The notes under the pieces are model-generated. The model ran no database searches. It saw nothing but the letters and a program-made list of their open reading frames with translations, and was not told where the DNA came from. From PALSA-505 sp036267135 (GTDB taxonomy: Bacteria > Actinomycetota > Actinomycetes > Streptosporangiales > Streptosporangiaceae), in assembly GCA_036267135.1 (NCBI GenBank), contig DATAWQ010000106.1, positions 1 to 64,000 of the forward strand: a DNA stretch of 64,000 nt, written 5' to 3'. Below are positions 55,006 to 63,737 of the stretch, piece after piece. The stretch's first letter is position 1, and every line of letters begins with the position of its first letter. The position numbers and the translations under genes are program-made.

Positions 55006-57259
55006 GGCCGACGGCCTGGTCTCCCTGGCCGTCCGCGTGCGGGATGCAGGGCAGCAGCCTGGCCAGCGGCCGCGGCAGCCACCAGTTCGCGGCGCCGAGC
55101 AGTTCCATCACGGCGGGCACCAGCACCAGGCGCACCACGGTCGCGTCGACGAACACGGCCACCGCCAGGCCCAGGCCGATCTGCTTCACCGAGACGTCCG
55201 CGCCGAGCACGTTGGACAGGAAGACCACGACCATGATCGCCGCGGCGGCGCTGATCACCCGGGCCGTGCTGGCCAGCCCGCGGGCCACCGAACGCGCGTT
55301 GTCGCCGCTGGCGTCGTAGAACTCGCGGATGCGCGACAGCAGGAACACCTCGTAGTCCATGGACAGCCCGAACAGGATGACGAACAGGAACATCGGCACC
55401 CAGGTGGTGACCGGCATCGTCTCGGGGAAGCCGAACAGACCGCGCAGCCACCCGTGCTGGGCCACCATGACCAGCACGCCGTAGGCGGCCGTGATCGACA
55501 GCAGGTTCATCACCGCCGCCTTGATCGCGATCACCACCGACCGGAACACCACGAGCAGCAGCACCATGGCCAGCCCGACCACGATCGCGATCAGCCAGGG
55601 CAGCCGCTGGCCGATCTGGTTGGCGAAGGTCACGTTGGCCGCGTTGGGGCCGGTGACGTAGGCGCGGATGCCGGTGCCGGCCACCGCGTGCGGGATGACC
55701 GTGCCGGACACCCGGTTGACCAGCGTGTTCGTCGCCGGGTTCTGCTCGCTGGTGGCCGGGTAGGCGATCAGCATCACTGCCTTTCCGTCCCGGCTCGACG
55801 CCGGCGCGGTCACCCGCGCCACCCCGGGCGTGCTCCGGACCGCGTCCGCCAGCCGGGCTACCCCACCAGCACCTTGCGCCCCGGGCAGCGTGGCCGCGAT
55901 GATCAGCGGCGCGTCGAACCCGGGGCCGAAGCCGCGCGCCATGGCCGCGTAGCTGGCGTAACCCATGGTGGCGCGGCCCTGGGTGGACTCGTCCGGCATG
56001 TTCAGCTTCATGCCGAGCGCCGGGGCGGCGAGCACGGCGATGATCGCGGTGGCCGTCACGGCGGCGATCACCGGGTGGCGCTGCACGACCCCGGCCCAGC
56101 GCTCCGCGGCCGGGCCCTGTGGTGGCTGGCTCTTGCTCTTACGGCGGCGGAGCAGGCGGGTCAGCCGGGAAGGCTTGGCCAGCCGGGTTCCGGTGAAGCC
56201 GAGCAGCGCGGGCAGCAGAGTGAGCGACGCGAGCACGGTCATCGCGACCGTGGCCGCCGCGGCCACCGCGACCCCGTTCATCAGCGACTGGCGCAGCACG
56301 AACAGGCCGAACATCCCGATCACCACGATGGTGCCGGCGGTGAGCACGGACCGCCCGGCGGTGCGCATCGCCAGCACCGCCGCGTCCTGCGGGTCTGCTC
56401 CGCTTCGCAGCCCTTCACGGAAGCGGGTGACGATGAACAGCGCGTAGTCCACGCCGACGCCGAGGCCGATCAGCGAGGCGATGATGGGGGAGAACGAGGG
56501 CGCCGGGAACACGTGGCCGAGCAGCGCGATCAGCGAAAGCCCGGCGCCGATGCCGAGCAGTGCCGTGGCCACCGGCAGCCCCATGGCCAGCAGCGAGCCG
56601 AACGCGATCAGCAGCACGATCGCGGCCGCGGTGACCCCGATGCCCTCGGTCGGGCCGCCGTACGGGGTCTCCGCCTGGTCGACCAGGTCGCCGCCCAGGC
56701 TGAACGTCACGCCGGCCCCGGAGGCGGCGCGCGCGTCGTTCATCAGCGACGTGACCTCGCCGCCCGGGATGCTGGCCGACGGCAGGTCGAACTGGACGGT
56801 GGCGAACGCCACGTGCCTGTCCGGCGAGACGTGCCCCGGTGTGGTGTACGGGTTGGCGACCGACGTGACGTGCGGCGCGTGCGCGAACGGCCGGAGCGCC
56901 GCCGTCACCCGAGCCTGCGTGGCCGGTGAGGTGATGCCGCCCGTGGACGTGATGGCCAGCGTGAGCGCGTCACCCGACTGGCGCGCGAAGTGCTGGTCGA
57001 GTATGGCCTGGCCCGGGTCGCTGCCGGTGAAGCTGTTGTCGGCGGCCGCGCCGAACTGGGTCCACAGCGCGATCAGGCTGGCCACTGCGGCCACCCAGAC
57101 CAGCAGCGTGATGACCCGGTGCCGGTAGCAGGCCCGGCCAAGCCCCCCGATGAGGCCCACTCGCCCCACTCCGCTTGGCCGGCCCGCGCCCGCGCCGTCC
57201 GCGTTCGCCGGGCCGGCGCCCAGCCCGCCTGCGCGGCCCGTGTCGTGTCCGTGTGACAT
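54929..57259 (-). CDS. MMPL/RND-family lipid or drug exporter
   Basis: 776 residues with 12 predicted membrane helices in two homologous halves, each with a large extracytoplasmic loop. Family motifs: ASLIGLGVGVDYALFIVTRF in the first half and ILFGLSMDYEVFLLSRIRE in the second, both with the conserved GVDYA/SMDYEVF core used for proton coupling. Relatives export lipids or act in drug resistance. A GGGGAGAG SD precedes the ATG. It lies divergent from the DyP/encapsulin genes with an unusually long, hairpin-rich intergenic region between them. Confidence 0.9.
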   Translation of the reverse strand: MSHGHDTGRAGGLGAGPANADGAGAGRPSGVGRVGLIGGLGRACYRHRVITLLVWVAAVASLIALWTQFGAAADNSFTGSDPGQAILDQHFARQSGDALTLAITSTGGITSPATQARVTAALRPFAHAPHVTSVANPYTTPGHVSPDRHVAFATVQFDLPSASIPGGEVTSLMNDARAASGAGVTFSLGGDLVDQAETPYGGPTEGIGVTAAAIVLLIAFGSLLAMGLPVATALLGIGAGLSLIALLGHVFPAPSFSPIIASLIGLGVGVDYALFIVTRFREGLRSGADPQDAAVLAMRTAGRSVLTAGTIVVIGMFGLFVLRQSLMNGVAVAAAATVAMTVLASLTLLPALLGFTGTRLAKPSRLTRLLRRRKSKSQPPQGPAAERWAGVVQRHPVIAAVTATAIIAVLAAPALGMKLNMPDESTQGRATMGYASYAAMARGFGPGFDAPLIIAATLPGAQGAGGVARLADAVRSTPGVARVTAPASSRDGKAVMLIAYPATSEQNPATNTLVNRVSGTVIPHAVAGTGIRAYVTGPNAANVTFANQIGQRLPWLIAIVVGLAMVLLLVVFRSVVIAIKAAVMNLLSITAAYGVLVMVAQHGWLRGLFGFPETMPVTTWVPMFLFVILFGLSMDYEVFLLSRIREFYDASGDNARSVARGLASTARVISAAAAIMVVVFLSNVLGADVSVKQIGLGLAVAVFVDATVVRLVLVPAVMELLGAANWWLPRPLARLLPCIPHADGQGDQAVGLRSGWARQDRARSQAQVQGRARDFG

Positions 57260-57931
57260 GAAGCTCTCCCCGATCGATGCGAAAAGTCATCTCCGATGCT
57301 CGTCGCTGGACCGGTTCGTGGCGTCCTACCAGTGGAGTCTCTTGGCCGTCGGCGGCGTACCACGGGCGTAGTACTCCCGCGGTGGCAGCGGGCACACACA
57401 AACGTCCCGGGCCGGACCTCGGGTGCGGGTCCAGCCCGGGACGAAAAGGTGCCGCTGCCCCGGAGACAGGCACAGGGCAGCGGCGTTGACGGTTAACGCG
57501 CCTCTCACGAACCCGCTACGGACCCCTGGCTGGTCCGGATTCGCGGGTCCGAGAGGGCCGGATCGCGCTCCCCGCCAAGCTGACCAAGCACCGCTGCCCC
57601 GCGGGCAGATACCGGGGCAGCGGCGCTGGCCGACTAGAAATCCCCCCCACACCGACGTCGGTTTGCACCCCGGGACCGATGCCGGCTCCACTTTCCAGGC
57701 CGACGCTGGGCCGAACCTCCATGCGGCGGTGGGGTGCACCCACGCCGTCAGGCCCGAACCTGCGTCCATCTGGCTTTACCCTTAACAGGATCATACTTTA
57801 CTACTACTTGAATCAACAAGCGACATTTCCCCCGCTGTTATGTGGCTGGTGCGGCCCACCCGCCCCTTCTCTCACCGGACTGATCCACTGTGCGAAACTG
57901 GGCCTTCACGCCGGCCAGGGGAGAGCGTGCG
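57260..57931. other. Long divergent intergenic region with three GC hairpins
   Basis: About 670 bp without a convincing gene. Three strong inverted repeats lie at 57403-57443 (10-bp arms plus nested inner stem), 57451-57484 (10-bp arms GCCGCTGCCC/GGGCAGCGGC) and 57591-57623 (11-bp arms CCGCTGCCCCG/CGGGGCAGCGG). The second and third are related to each other. A/T-rich sequence from 57776 to 57835 (TTAACA at 57782) holds the likely promoter of the DyP/encapsulin operon. On the minus strand the first hairpin is followed by TTTGTGTGTG. Confidence 0.6.
57403..57443 (-). terminator. Nested hairpin with a T-rich trail on the minus strand
   Basis: CGTCCCGGGC (57403-57412) pairs with GCCCGGGACG (57434-57443), and inner GGACC/GGTCC extends the stem. 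Minus-strand transcripts would meet TTTGTGTGTG afterwards. As MMPL transcription starts further left, a transcript from the plus-strand operon's antisense side or an attenuator is possible. Confidence 0.4.
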
Positions 57932-59008
57932 ATGACTGTGCCAGAGCAGCCGGAGGTTTCGGCCCCGCTGGGCCCGCCGGGCCTGCCCGCGGTCACGCCT
58001 CAGCCGGTGCTCACCCCGCTGACCACGGCCGCGATCTTCCTGGTCGTGACCATCGACCCCGGTGGCGAGTCCACCGTCCGTGACCTCATCGCGGACCTGT
58101 CCGGTCTGCGGCGGTCGGTCGGATTCCGGATACCCGAGGGCCGCCTGGCCTGCGTCACCGCGATCGGCTCGGCCGCCTGGGACCGCCTGTTCGACGGCCC
58201 GCGACCCGCCGAGCTGCACCCGTTCCGCGAGCTGACCGGGGCCAGGCACCGGGCCGTGTCCACGGCGGGCGACCTGCTGTTCCACGTGCGGGCCAACCGG
58301 ATGGACCTGTGCTTCGAGTTCATCGCCCAGGTGATGTACCGGCTGGCGGGCTCGGTGACCGTCCAGGACGAGGTGCAGGGGTTCCGCTACTTCGACGAAC
58401 GCGACCTCATCGGGTTCGTGGACGGCACGGAGAACCCGGACGGCGTGGCGGCCGCGGCCGCCGCCCTGGTCGGGCCCGAGGACCCGGACTTCGCCGGCGG
58501 CAGCTACGTCATGGTGCAGAAGTACGTGCACGACATGAGCGACTGGAACGCGCTGACCGTCGAGGATCAGGAAAAGGTCATCGGCCGCAGCAAGCTGGCT
58601 GACATCGAGATGCCCGACGACGTCAAGCCGTCGAATTCGCACGTCGCGCTGAACACCATCACCGACCCGGACGGCACGCAGCGGCAGATCGTGCGCGCGA
58701 ACATGCCGTTCGGCGCGCCCAGCCGGGGCGAGTTCGGCACCTTCTACATCGCGTACGCGGCCACCCCGTCCGTCCCCGAGCAGATGCTGACCAACATGTT
58801 CATCGGCAATCCGCCCGGGAACTACGACCGCATCCTGGACTTCTCCACCGCCCTCACCGGCACCACGTTCTTCGCGCCGTGCGCCGACTTTCTCGACGAC
58901 CCGCCCACCTCCCCTTCCCCCTTCACTGCCCAGCCCGCGAGCGGAACATCAGCCACCGGCGATGGTTCGCTGGGGATAGGCACGCTGAAAAGGAGCACCC
59001 AGCGATGA
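57932..59008 (+). CDS. Dye-decolorizing (DyP-type) heme peroxidase, encapsulin cargo
   Basis: 358 residues. The DyP signature GXXDG is present in LIGFVDGTENPDG, the proximal heme His candidate in NSHVALNTITDPDG and the distal Arg in RQIVRANMPFGAP. The C-terminal tail is a flexible Pro/Ser/Thr-rich linker ending DGSLGIGTLKRS, which matches the targeting peptide that docks cargo inside encapsulin shells. The ATG at 57932 is chosen over a GTG at 57890 because of AGGGGAGAG just upstream. The stop overlaps the encapsulin start by 4 bp. It oxidises phenolic or dye-like substrates with H2O2; the physiological substrate is unknown. Confidence 0.92.
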   Translation: MTVPEQPEVSAPLGPPGLPAVTPQPVLTPLTTAAIFLVVTIDPGGESTVRDLIADLSGLRRSVGFRIPEGRLACVTAIGSAAWDRLFDGPRPAELHPFRELTGARHRAVSTAGDLLFHVRANRMDLCFEFIAQVMYRLAGSVTVQDEVQGFRYFDERDLIGFVDGTENPDGVAAAAAALVGPEDPDFAGGSYVMVQKYVHDMSDWNALTVEDQEKVIGRSKLADIEMPDDVKPSNSHVALNTITDPDGTQRQIVRANMPFGAPSRGEFGTFYIAYAATPSVPEQMLTNMFIGNPPGNYDRILDFSTALTGTTFFAPCADFLDDPPTSPSPFTAQPASGTSATGDGSLGIGTLKRSTQR

Positions 59009-59808
59009 ATAACCTGCACCGCGAGCTTGCCCCGATCTCCGATGCGGCCTGGGCCGACATCGAGGAGGAGGCCAAGCGCACGTTCACGCTGAACCTGGCC
59101 GGCCGCCGGGTGGCGGACGTCCAGGGCCCAGCGGGCCCCACCCTGGCCGCGGTCGGCACCGGCCACCTGGCCGACATCGCCGCGCCCGATGACCGGGTGG
59201 TCGCCTGGGCCCGCCAGTCGCAGCCGGTCGTGGAGTTCCGGGCGCCGTTCACCCTGAACCGGCGCGATATCGACAGCGTCGAACGCGGCGCGCAGGACCC
59301 GGACTGGCAGCCGGTCAAGGACGCGGCGCGGAGCATCGCCTTCGCCGAGGACCACGCCGTCTTCGACGGGTACGCGGCCGGCGGCATCACCGGCGTCAGG
59401 GCGAGCTCGTCCAACCCCGAGTTCATCCTGCCCGCGGACGTGCGCGCTTACCCCGACACGGTGGCCAGCGCGCTGGCCACGCTGCGCCGGGTCAGCGTCG
59501 GCGGCCCCTATGCGCTGCTGCTCAGCGCCGACGTCTACACGGCGGTGAGCGAGACCTCAGACCACGGCTACCCGGTGCGTGACCACCTGGTCCGGCTGGT
59601 GGATGACATCGTCTTCGGGCCGGCCATCGACGGCGCGTTCCTGGTGTCCACCCGGGGCGGCGACTTCGAGATGTACCTCGGGCAGGACCTGTCGATCGGC
59701 TACCTGGGCCACGACGCCGACCAGGTGGAGCTGTACTTCACCGAGTCGTTCACGTTCGCCGTGCACACGGCCGAGGCCAGCGTCCAGTTCCGCCCCAACC
59801 CCGAGTGA
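59005..59808 (+). CDS. Encapsulin shell protein (family 1, linocin M18-like)
   Basis: 267 residues with the HK97-fold encapsulin pattern from MNNLHRELAPISDAAWADIE through TFTLNLAGRRVADVQGP, VVEFRAPFTLNRRDIDSV, VFDGYAAGGITGVRASSSNP and the C-terminal YFTESFTFAVHTAEASVQF. It should self-assemble into a roughly 60-subunit nanocompartment enclosing the DyP peroxidase encoded by the overlapping upstream gene (ATGA). A lumenal N-terminal region binds the cargo tail in family members. No ferritin-like cargo gene adjoins. Confidence 0.94.
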   Translation: MNNLHRELAPISDAAWADIEEEAKRTFTLNLAGRRVADVQGPAGPTLAAVGTGHLADIAAPDDRVVAWARQSQPVVEFRAPFTLNRRDIDSVERGAQDPDWQPVKDAARSIAFAEDHAVFDGYAAGGITGVRASSSNPEFILPADVRAYPDTVASALATLRRVSVGGPYALLLSADVYTAVSETSDHGYPVRDHLVRLVDDIVFGPAIDGAFLVSTRGGDFEMYLGQDLSIGYLGHDADQVELYFTESFTFAVHTAEASVQFRPNPE

Positions 59809-59817
59809 CCACCTGTT

Positions 59818-60666
59818 CTACAGGTTCAGGGCCGCCGCCAGCCGGCGGTATCCGGGCACCGGGTCGACGTCGGGCTCGGTGAGCAACTGGACGGCCACGT
59901 GGTCCGCGCCCGCGTCCAGATGCGCGCTCAGCCGGGACGCCACCTGATCCGCGCTGCCGTGCGCGACCAGCGCATCGATCAGCGCGTCGCTTCCGCCGTC
60001 GGCCAGGTCGGCCTCGCCCCAGCCCAGCCGGCGCAGGTTGCCGGTGTAGTTGACCAGGCCGAGATAGGGGTTGCGCACCCGGGCCCGGCCGAGCGCCCTG
60101 GCCCGCTCGGTGTCGGTGTCCACGATGGCCTTGTGTTCGGGTGCGAGCAGTGGCCCCGGGCCCAGCAGATCCCGTGCCTGGCGGGTGTGCTCGGGCGGGA
60201 CCAGGTAGGGGATGGCGCCGGCGGTGCGCTCGGCGGCCAGCCTGAGCACCTTGGGGCCCAGCGCGGCGAGCACCAGGCGGCCGGCCGGGACCCCGTCGTC
60301 GAGCAGGCTGCCGACATAGGCGGCCAGGGTGTCGTACGGCCGCGCGTACTGCTGGGTGGCCTCCCGGTGCCCGGCTCCCACGCCGAGCACGAACCGGCCT
60401 GGGTGGCGGTCTTCCAGCCGGGCGAACGAGCGCGCCACCGTGTGCGCGTCGTCCCTCCACATGTTGACGATGCTGGTGCCGACGGCCAGAGTGCTGGTCG
60501 CGCCCAGGAATTCTTCCGGTTGGGCCAGGTCACCGTCTGGTGAGCCGCCGATCCAGAGCGCGCCGAACCCGAGCCGTTCGATCTCGGCGGCCAGCCCGGC
60601 TGTGAGCGTCGAGCTGCCTTGCCAGATTCCGAACCGTCCGAGCTGATCCCGCAGACTGCCTGGCAT
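59818..60666 (-). CDS. LLM-class F420-dependent oxidoreductase
   Basis: 282 residues, luciferase-like monooxygenase fold of the F420-dependent actinobacterial type. Visible: GRFGIWQGSSTLTAGLAAEI, GFGALWIGGSPDGDLAQPEE, VGTSIVNMWRDDAHTVARSF, RFVLGVGAGHREATQQYARP and the C-terminal HLDAGADHVAVQLLTEPDVD. The substrate is unknown. ATG 60666 (AGGGAG upstream) is preferred over an earlier start at 60738 whose extra residues are not family-like. It is convergent with the encapsulin gene. Confidence 0.86.
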   Translation of the reverse strand: MPGSLRDQLGRFGIWQGSSTLTAGLAAEIERLGFGALWIGGSPDGDLAQPEEFLGATSTLAVGTSIVNMWRDDAHTVARSFARLEDRHPGRFVLGVGAGHREATQQYARPYDTLAAYVGSLLDDGVPAGRLVLAALGPKVLRLAAERTAGAIPYLVPPEHTRQARDLLGPGPLLAPEHKAIVDTDTERARALGRARVRNPYLGLVNYTGNLRRLGWGEADLADGGSDALIDALVAHGSADQVASRLSAHLDAGADHVAVQLLTEPDVDPVPGYRRLAAALNL

Positions 60667-60755
60667 ATCCGCTCCCTCTCGCCGTCCGGGGGTCGCAGGC
60701 CGTACCTCAGCCCGAACCCGACCCACCCAATGCCGCAACCGCGGCGACGGGGCCG

Positions 60756-61094
60756 GTGTTCCGCGACCGGCCCGGTGTCCGCGACCAGTCCGGTACGGCT
60801 GTCACCGCCGCCGACCTCGGCGACCCCGGTCGGCTGCGGGACGCGGCGGTGCTCGTGCACGCCGGCTGGGCGGCGCACTGGGGCACCGACTCGCTCAACA
60901 TCGACAACCCGGCCGACCCGGCCCGCCCTGCCCACCAGGGGCTACTCGGCGCGGGCATCCCCATCATCGAGCACCTGACCAACCTCGAATCGGTACCCGA
61001 CACCGGCGCCAGGCTGATCGCGCTGCCCGCCCCGGTCCGGGGCATGGCTTCCTTCCCGGTCCGCGCGGTCGCCGTCACCGGCGACCACGCGTAG
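60756..61094 (+). pseudogene. Cyclase/kynurenine formamidase-like gene remnant
   Basis: The frame contains AAVLVHAGWAAHWGT directly joined to DSLNIDNPADPARPAHQGLL, then GAGIPIIEHLTNLESVP and MASFPVRAVAVTG. These are C-terminal pieces of the cyclase family (PF04199). In intact genes about 25-30 residues lie between the first two pieces and about 80 more, with the metal-binding His/Asp, precede them. The metal site is absent, so this is a decayed gene. Confidence 0.65.
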
Positions 61095-61138
61095 CGGCCC
61101 AGCGGGCCGCTACGCCCTCGCTGGCCGGCGCCGACCGG

Positions 61139-62665
61139 TCAGGATTCCGGGTCGATGCCGTGCCAGGCCGGCACCTGTACGGTGCGGTGGCCCGGCGTGC
61201 CGCCAAGTATCACCTTGCGCAGCGAGACGTCGTTGGCGGTGGTCGTCTCGTGCAGCAGGCCCACCGGGTTGACGTCCAGTTCGATGTAGTACGTGCCGTT
61301 GGGCACGTTAGTGATGCTGAACGACTGCCCAGCTATGGTCTGGAAGTAGGTGTCGCCCCAGCCCACCGGCATCATCTCGCGCACCCACAGCGCCGTGGGC
61401 GTACCGCACTGGCCGACCAGCCCGAGCAGCGATGGCTGCCACTGCGCGTTCGGTGCCAGCAGGTCCACCGGGTCGCTGGGCGCGATGCAAAACCCCACCT
61501 TGTGGCTGCGCACCGCCTGCTTCTTGGCCGAGTTCAGCAGCACGTACCTGGCGAACTGCTCGAAGTGCCAGTGGTGGTGACCGTTCTGGTTGTCGTACCG
61601 CATGATCCCGGCCCTGGTGCGGCCGATGACCCGGCCGTCGCGCCAGTAGTACTGGTAGGCCTTCATGATGGGCGAGCCGGGGGAGCGGAAGCCCTCCACG
61701 TCGAGCGGGCCGTTGCCACTAACCCACACGGTGGCCCCGAAGTTCAGCAGGTCCAGGCCGGAGTGGGTGGCCGTGGTGCTGATCCCCCAGGACGGCAACG
61801 GCACCACGTCGGGCAGGATCGAGGCCGGCGGATGGGCCAGGTACGGCACCCGGGCCGGCGACCGCGGGGCCGGTACATCCTTACCGCCCCCGCGGCTGCC
61901 CCCGGGTCCGGTGGACACCGCGCCCTTGACCACCGTGACCGCCACGGTCGCGGCGGCCGCACCGCTCGCGATGTGCAGCGCCCGCACGTAGGCCGGGGCG
62001 ACGCTCTCGGTCACCTGGTACTTGCCGGGGTTCAGGTGCATGAAGGGCCCGGGACCGAGCGGAGACGGCGGGTAGTCTTCGGCGGGGTCGGCCGCCCAGC
62101 CCTTGGCGATCCCCCACACCAGCGACAGCGGGAACGGGTCCAGGCCACACGCCTGCGGGTAGGGCTCGCTGGCCGGGCCGGCCGAGCTGGCCCGCTCGGG
62201 GTCGTACGTATTGGGGCAGAACGTGAGCCAGGGCGAGGCGACCACCGAGCCGCTGGCGTTGCGCACCGTCAGGCGGACGAAGTGCTTGAGGCCGTCCCAG
62301 CCGTCCAGCATCGAGGCGGGCAGCGGCCTGCGCCGCACCGAGCCCCACGGTGTCTGGATGATCTGTGTGAGCGTGACCGGCTTGGTGTAGGCGGCCCGCT
62401 GCACGTCGAACTGCAGCGCCGAGCCGAGCGACTCCACCCAGACGCCGGGATCCATCTGCACGAACCCGTGCGAGCTGCCGATCGTGACGTTGCGCTGGGC
62501 GGCCTCGAGCCGCACCACCGGGCCCATAGCGGCCGTCCTGCCGCTGGCCGCGCCCGCCGGCGAGACCGGGGCCGCCGCCAGTGTGACCGGGACCAGCGCG
62601 GTCGCGGCCAGGGCGGCCACCGCCGCCAGTACTGGCCGCTGCTGGGACCGTAGGGCAAACCGCAT
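61139..62665 (-). CDS. Secreted lysyl oxidase-like copper protein
   Basis: 508 residues. N-terminal signal peptide with the hydrophobic core VLAAVAALAATALVPVTLAA and a likely cleavage after PAGA. The C-terminal third carries the lysyl oxidase (PF01186) pattern: DLLNFGATVWVSGNGPLDVE, NQNGHHHWHFEQFARY (copper-binding HxH type) and GQSFSITNVPNGTYYIELDV. In animals the enzyme cross-links collagen; bacterial homologues are of unclear role, perhaps oxidising amines or cell-wall polymers. The ATG is set by AGGAGG. It lies downstream of an ECF sigma factor gene and a membrane protein gene on the same strand. Confidence 0.82.
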   Translation of the reverse strand: MRFALRSQQRPVLAAVAALAATALVPVTLAAAPVSPAGAASGRTAAMGPVVRLEAAQRNVTIGSSHGFVQMDPGVWVESLGSALQFDVQRAAYTKPVTLTQIIQTPWGSVRRRPLPASMLDGWDGLKHFVRLTVRNASGSVVASPWLTFCPNTYDPERASSAGPASEPYPQACGLDPFPLSLVWGIAKGWAADPAEDYPPSPLGPGPFMHLNPGKYQVTESVAPAYVRALHIASGAAAATVAVTVVKGAVSTGPGGSRGGGKDVPAPRSPARVPYLAHPPASILPDVVPLPSWGISTTATHSGLDLLNFGATVWVSGNGPLDVEGFRSPGSPIMKAYQYYWRDGRVIGRTRAGIMRYDNQNGHHHWHFEQFARYVLLNSAKKQAVRSHKVGFCIAPSDPVDLLAPNAQWQPSLLGLVGQCGTPTALWVREMMPVGWGDTYFQTIAGQSFSITNVPNGTYYIELDVNPVGLLHETTTANDVSLRKVILGGTPGHRTVQVPAWHGIDPES

Positions 62666-62753
62666 GATTCCTCCTGAGGTGCGGGTATCCGGGCAGGGGG
62701 CAGGGCGTGCGCGACCCACCGGGCAGGCGCGGAAAGAGGGAAGTGGCTGGCTG
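62666..62753. other. Short gap
   Basis: Eighty-eight bases between two genes on the same strand; it contains the AGGAGG SD for the LOX-like gene. No hairpin terminator is evident. Confidence 0.4.
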
Positions 62754-63737
62754 TTACTGGTTGCCGGGGTTGCCCGTCCAGTGCTGGAACCCGGCGGGGA
62801 TGGTGACGAGAGTCTTGGCGATGTTGGCCCGGGTCGGCGGCAGCCAGCTCACGTCGGTCACCGACGAGGAGGTGTACCGGGCTGCGCTCCCCCCGTAGGT
62901 GGTGGTGGCCCCGTAAATCCGGACCGGCAGGTAGGTCGTGGGGTTGACGTACCAGGTCCAATCGGCCTTGACCCACTTCGCGTGGACGACCATGCCGTAC
63001 GCCGGCGACAGCCGGACCGTCACCGGGCGGCCGGTGATCCTGATGGTCTCCTGGCCATCCACCCGGACGTGGCCGGTCACGCTGGCCACCCCGCAGGCCA
63101 GGGTGGCGTGGACGAACGACGACCAGTGCGGCTCTGTGGGCGGCGGGCCGCCCATGGTCAGCGCGGCCTGCTTCGAGCAGGCACTCGGCGGCTCTTCCTG
63201 AACCGGTGACAAGCTGTACCGGTGGTTGAAGTACGTGACGTACGCGTCGCTGAGCCGACCGTGTACGAGCGTGGTGCCGTCGGTCAGAAAAGGCTCGGAA
63301 CCGCCGTGGTGCGTACACCACCCGCGGGCCGTCGCGTGGCCGCAAGATGCCCCGGTGAACTCCTCGAACAGGCCTTGGCGGCCGTAAGACCAGGTCGTGG
63401 TGTCCCCCCAGTTCCCGGAGGTCTGCCCGTGGAAGACCCGCTGCTCGTTGTCGAACGCGCTCTCCACGTGCCGCACCACGTACGCGACCGTTTGGGCTTT
63501 GGCTACCCCGGTGCCGGCCGTGGCCGGACCGCCGCCGGGCAGCGTCTGGCTGAGCAGCACGCCGACGGCCAGTGCCGCGCAGGCGAAGGTGCCACCGGCC
63601 TGCCAGCGCCGCCGCTGCCGGGCCCGCCCCCTGGCCACGATCGCCGACACCGGCAGATCCATATGCACGCCGCCCAGCGCGTCCCGCGCCCGGCTGAGCC
63701 GTCCGTGGACTGGCGTCTGTGCTTCGTGATCGTTCAT
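62754..63737 (-). CDS. Membrane-anchored hypothetical protein linked to an ECF sigma factor
   Basis: 327 residues. The first 46 residues are cytoplasmic, then one membrane helix (AGGTFACAALAVGVLLSQTL) and a large extracytoplasmic domain with several Cys residues and motifs such as YVVRHVESAFDNEQRVFHGQ and ANIAKTLVTIPAGFQHWTG. This layout resembles the CU044_5270-type proteins found after sigma factor genes; an anti-sigma or sensor role is possible but unproven. ATG overlaps the sigma stop (TGATG). Confidence 0.7.
   Translation of the reverse strand: MNDHEAQTPVHGRLSRARDALGGVHMDLPVSAIVARGRARQRRRWQAGGTFACAALAVGVLLSQTLPGGGPATAGTGVAKAQTVAYVVRHVESAFDNEQRVFHGQTSGNWGDTTTWSYGRQGLFEEFTGASCGHATARGWCTHHGGSEPFLTDGTTLVHGRLSDAYVTYFNHRYSLSPVQEEPPSACSKQAALTMGGPPPTEPHWSSFVHATLACGVASVTGHVRVDGQETIRITGRPVTVRLSPAYGMVVHAKWVKADWTWYVNPTTYLPVRIYGATTTYGGSAARYTSSSVTDVSWLPPTRANIAKTLVTIPAGFQHWTGNPGNQ

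Noticed and set aside
57679..58083. Plus-strand frame over the DyP promoter region
   Set aside because: Low-complexity proline-rich sequence crossing the likely promoter; no start signal or family match.
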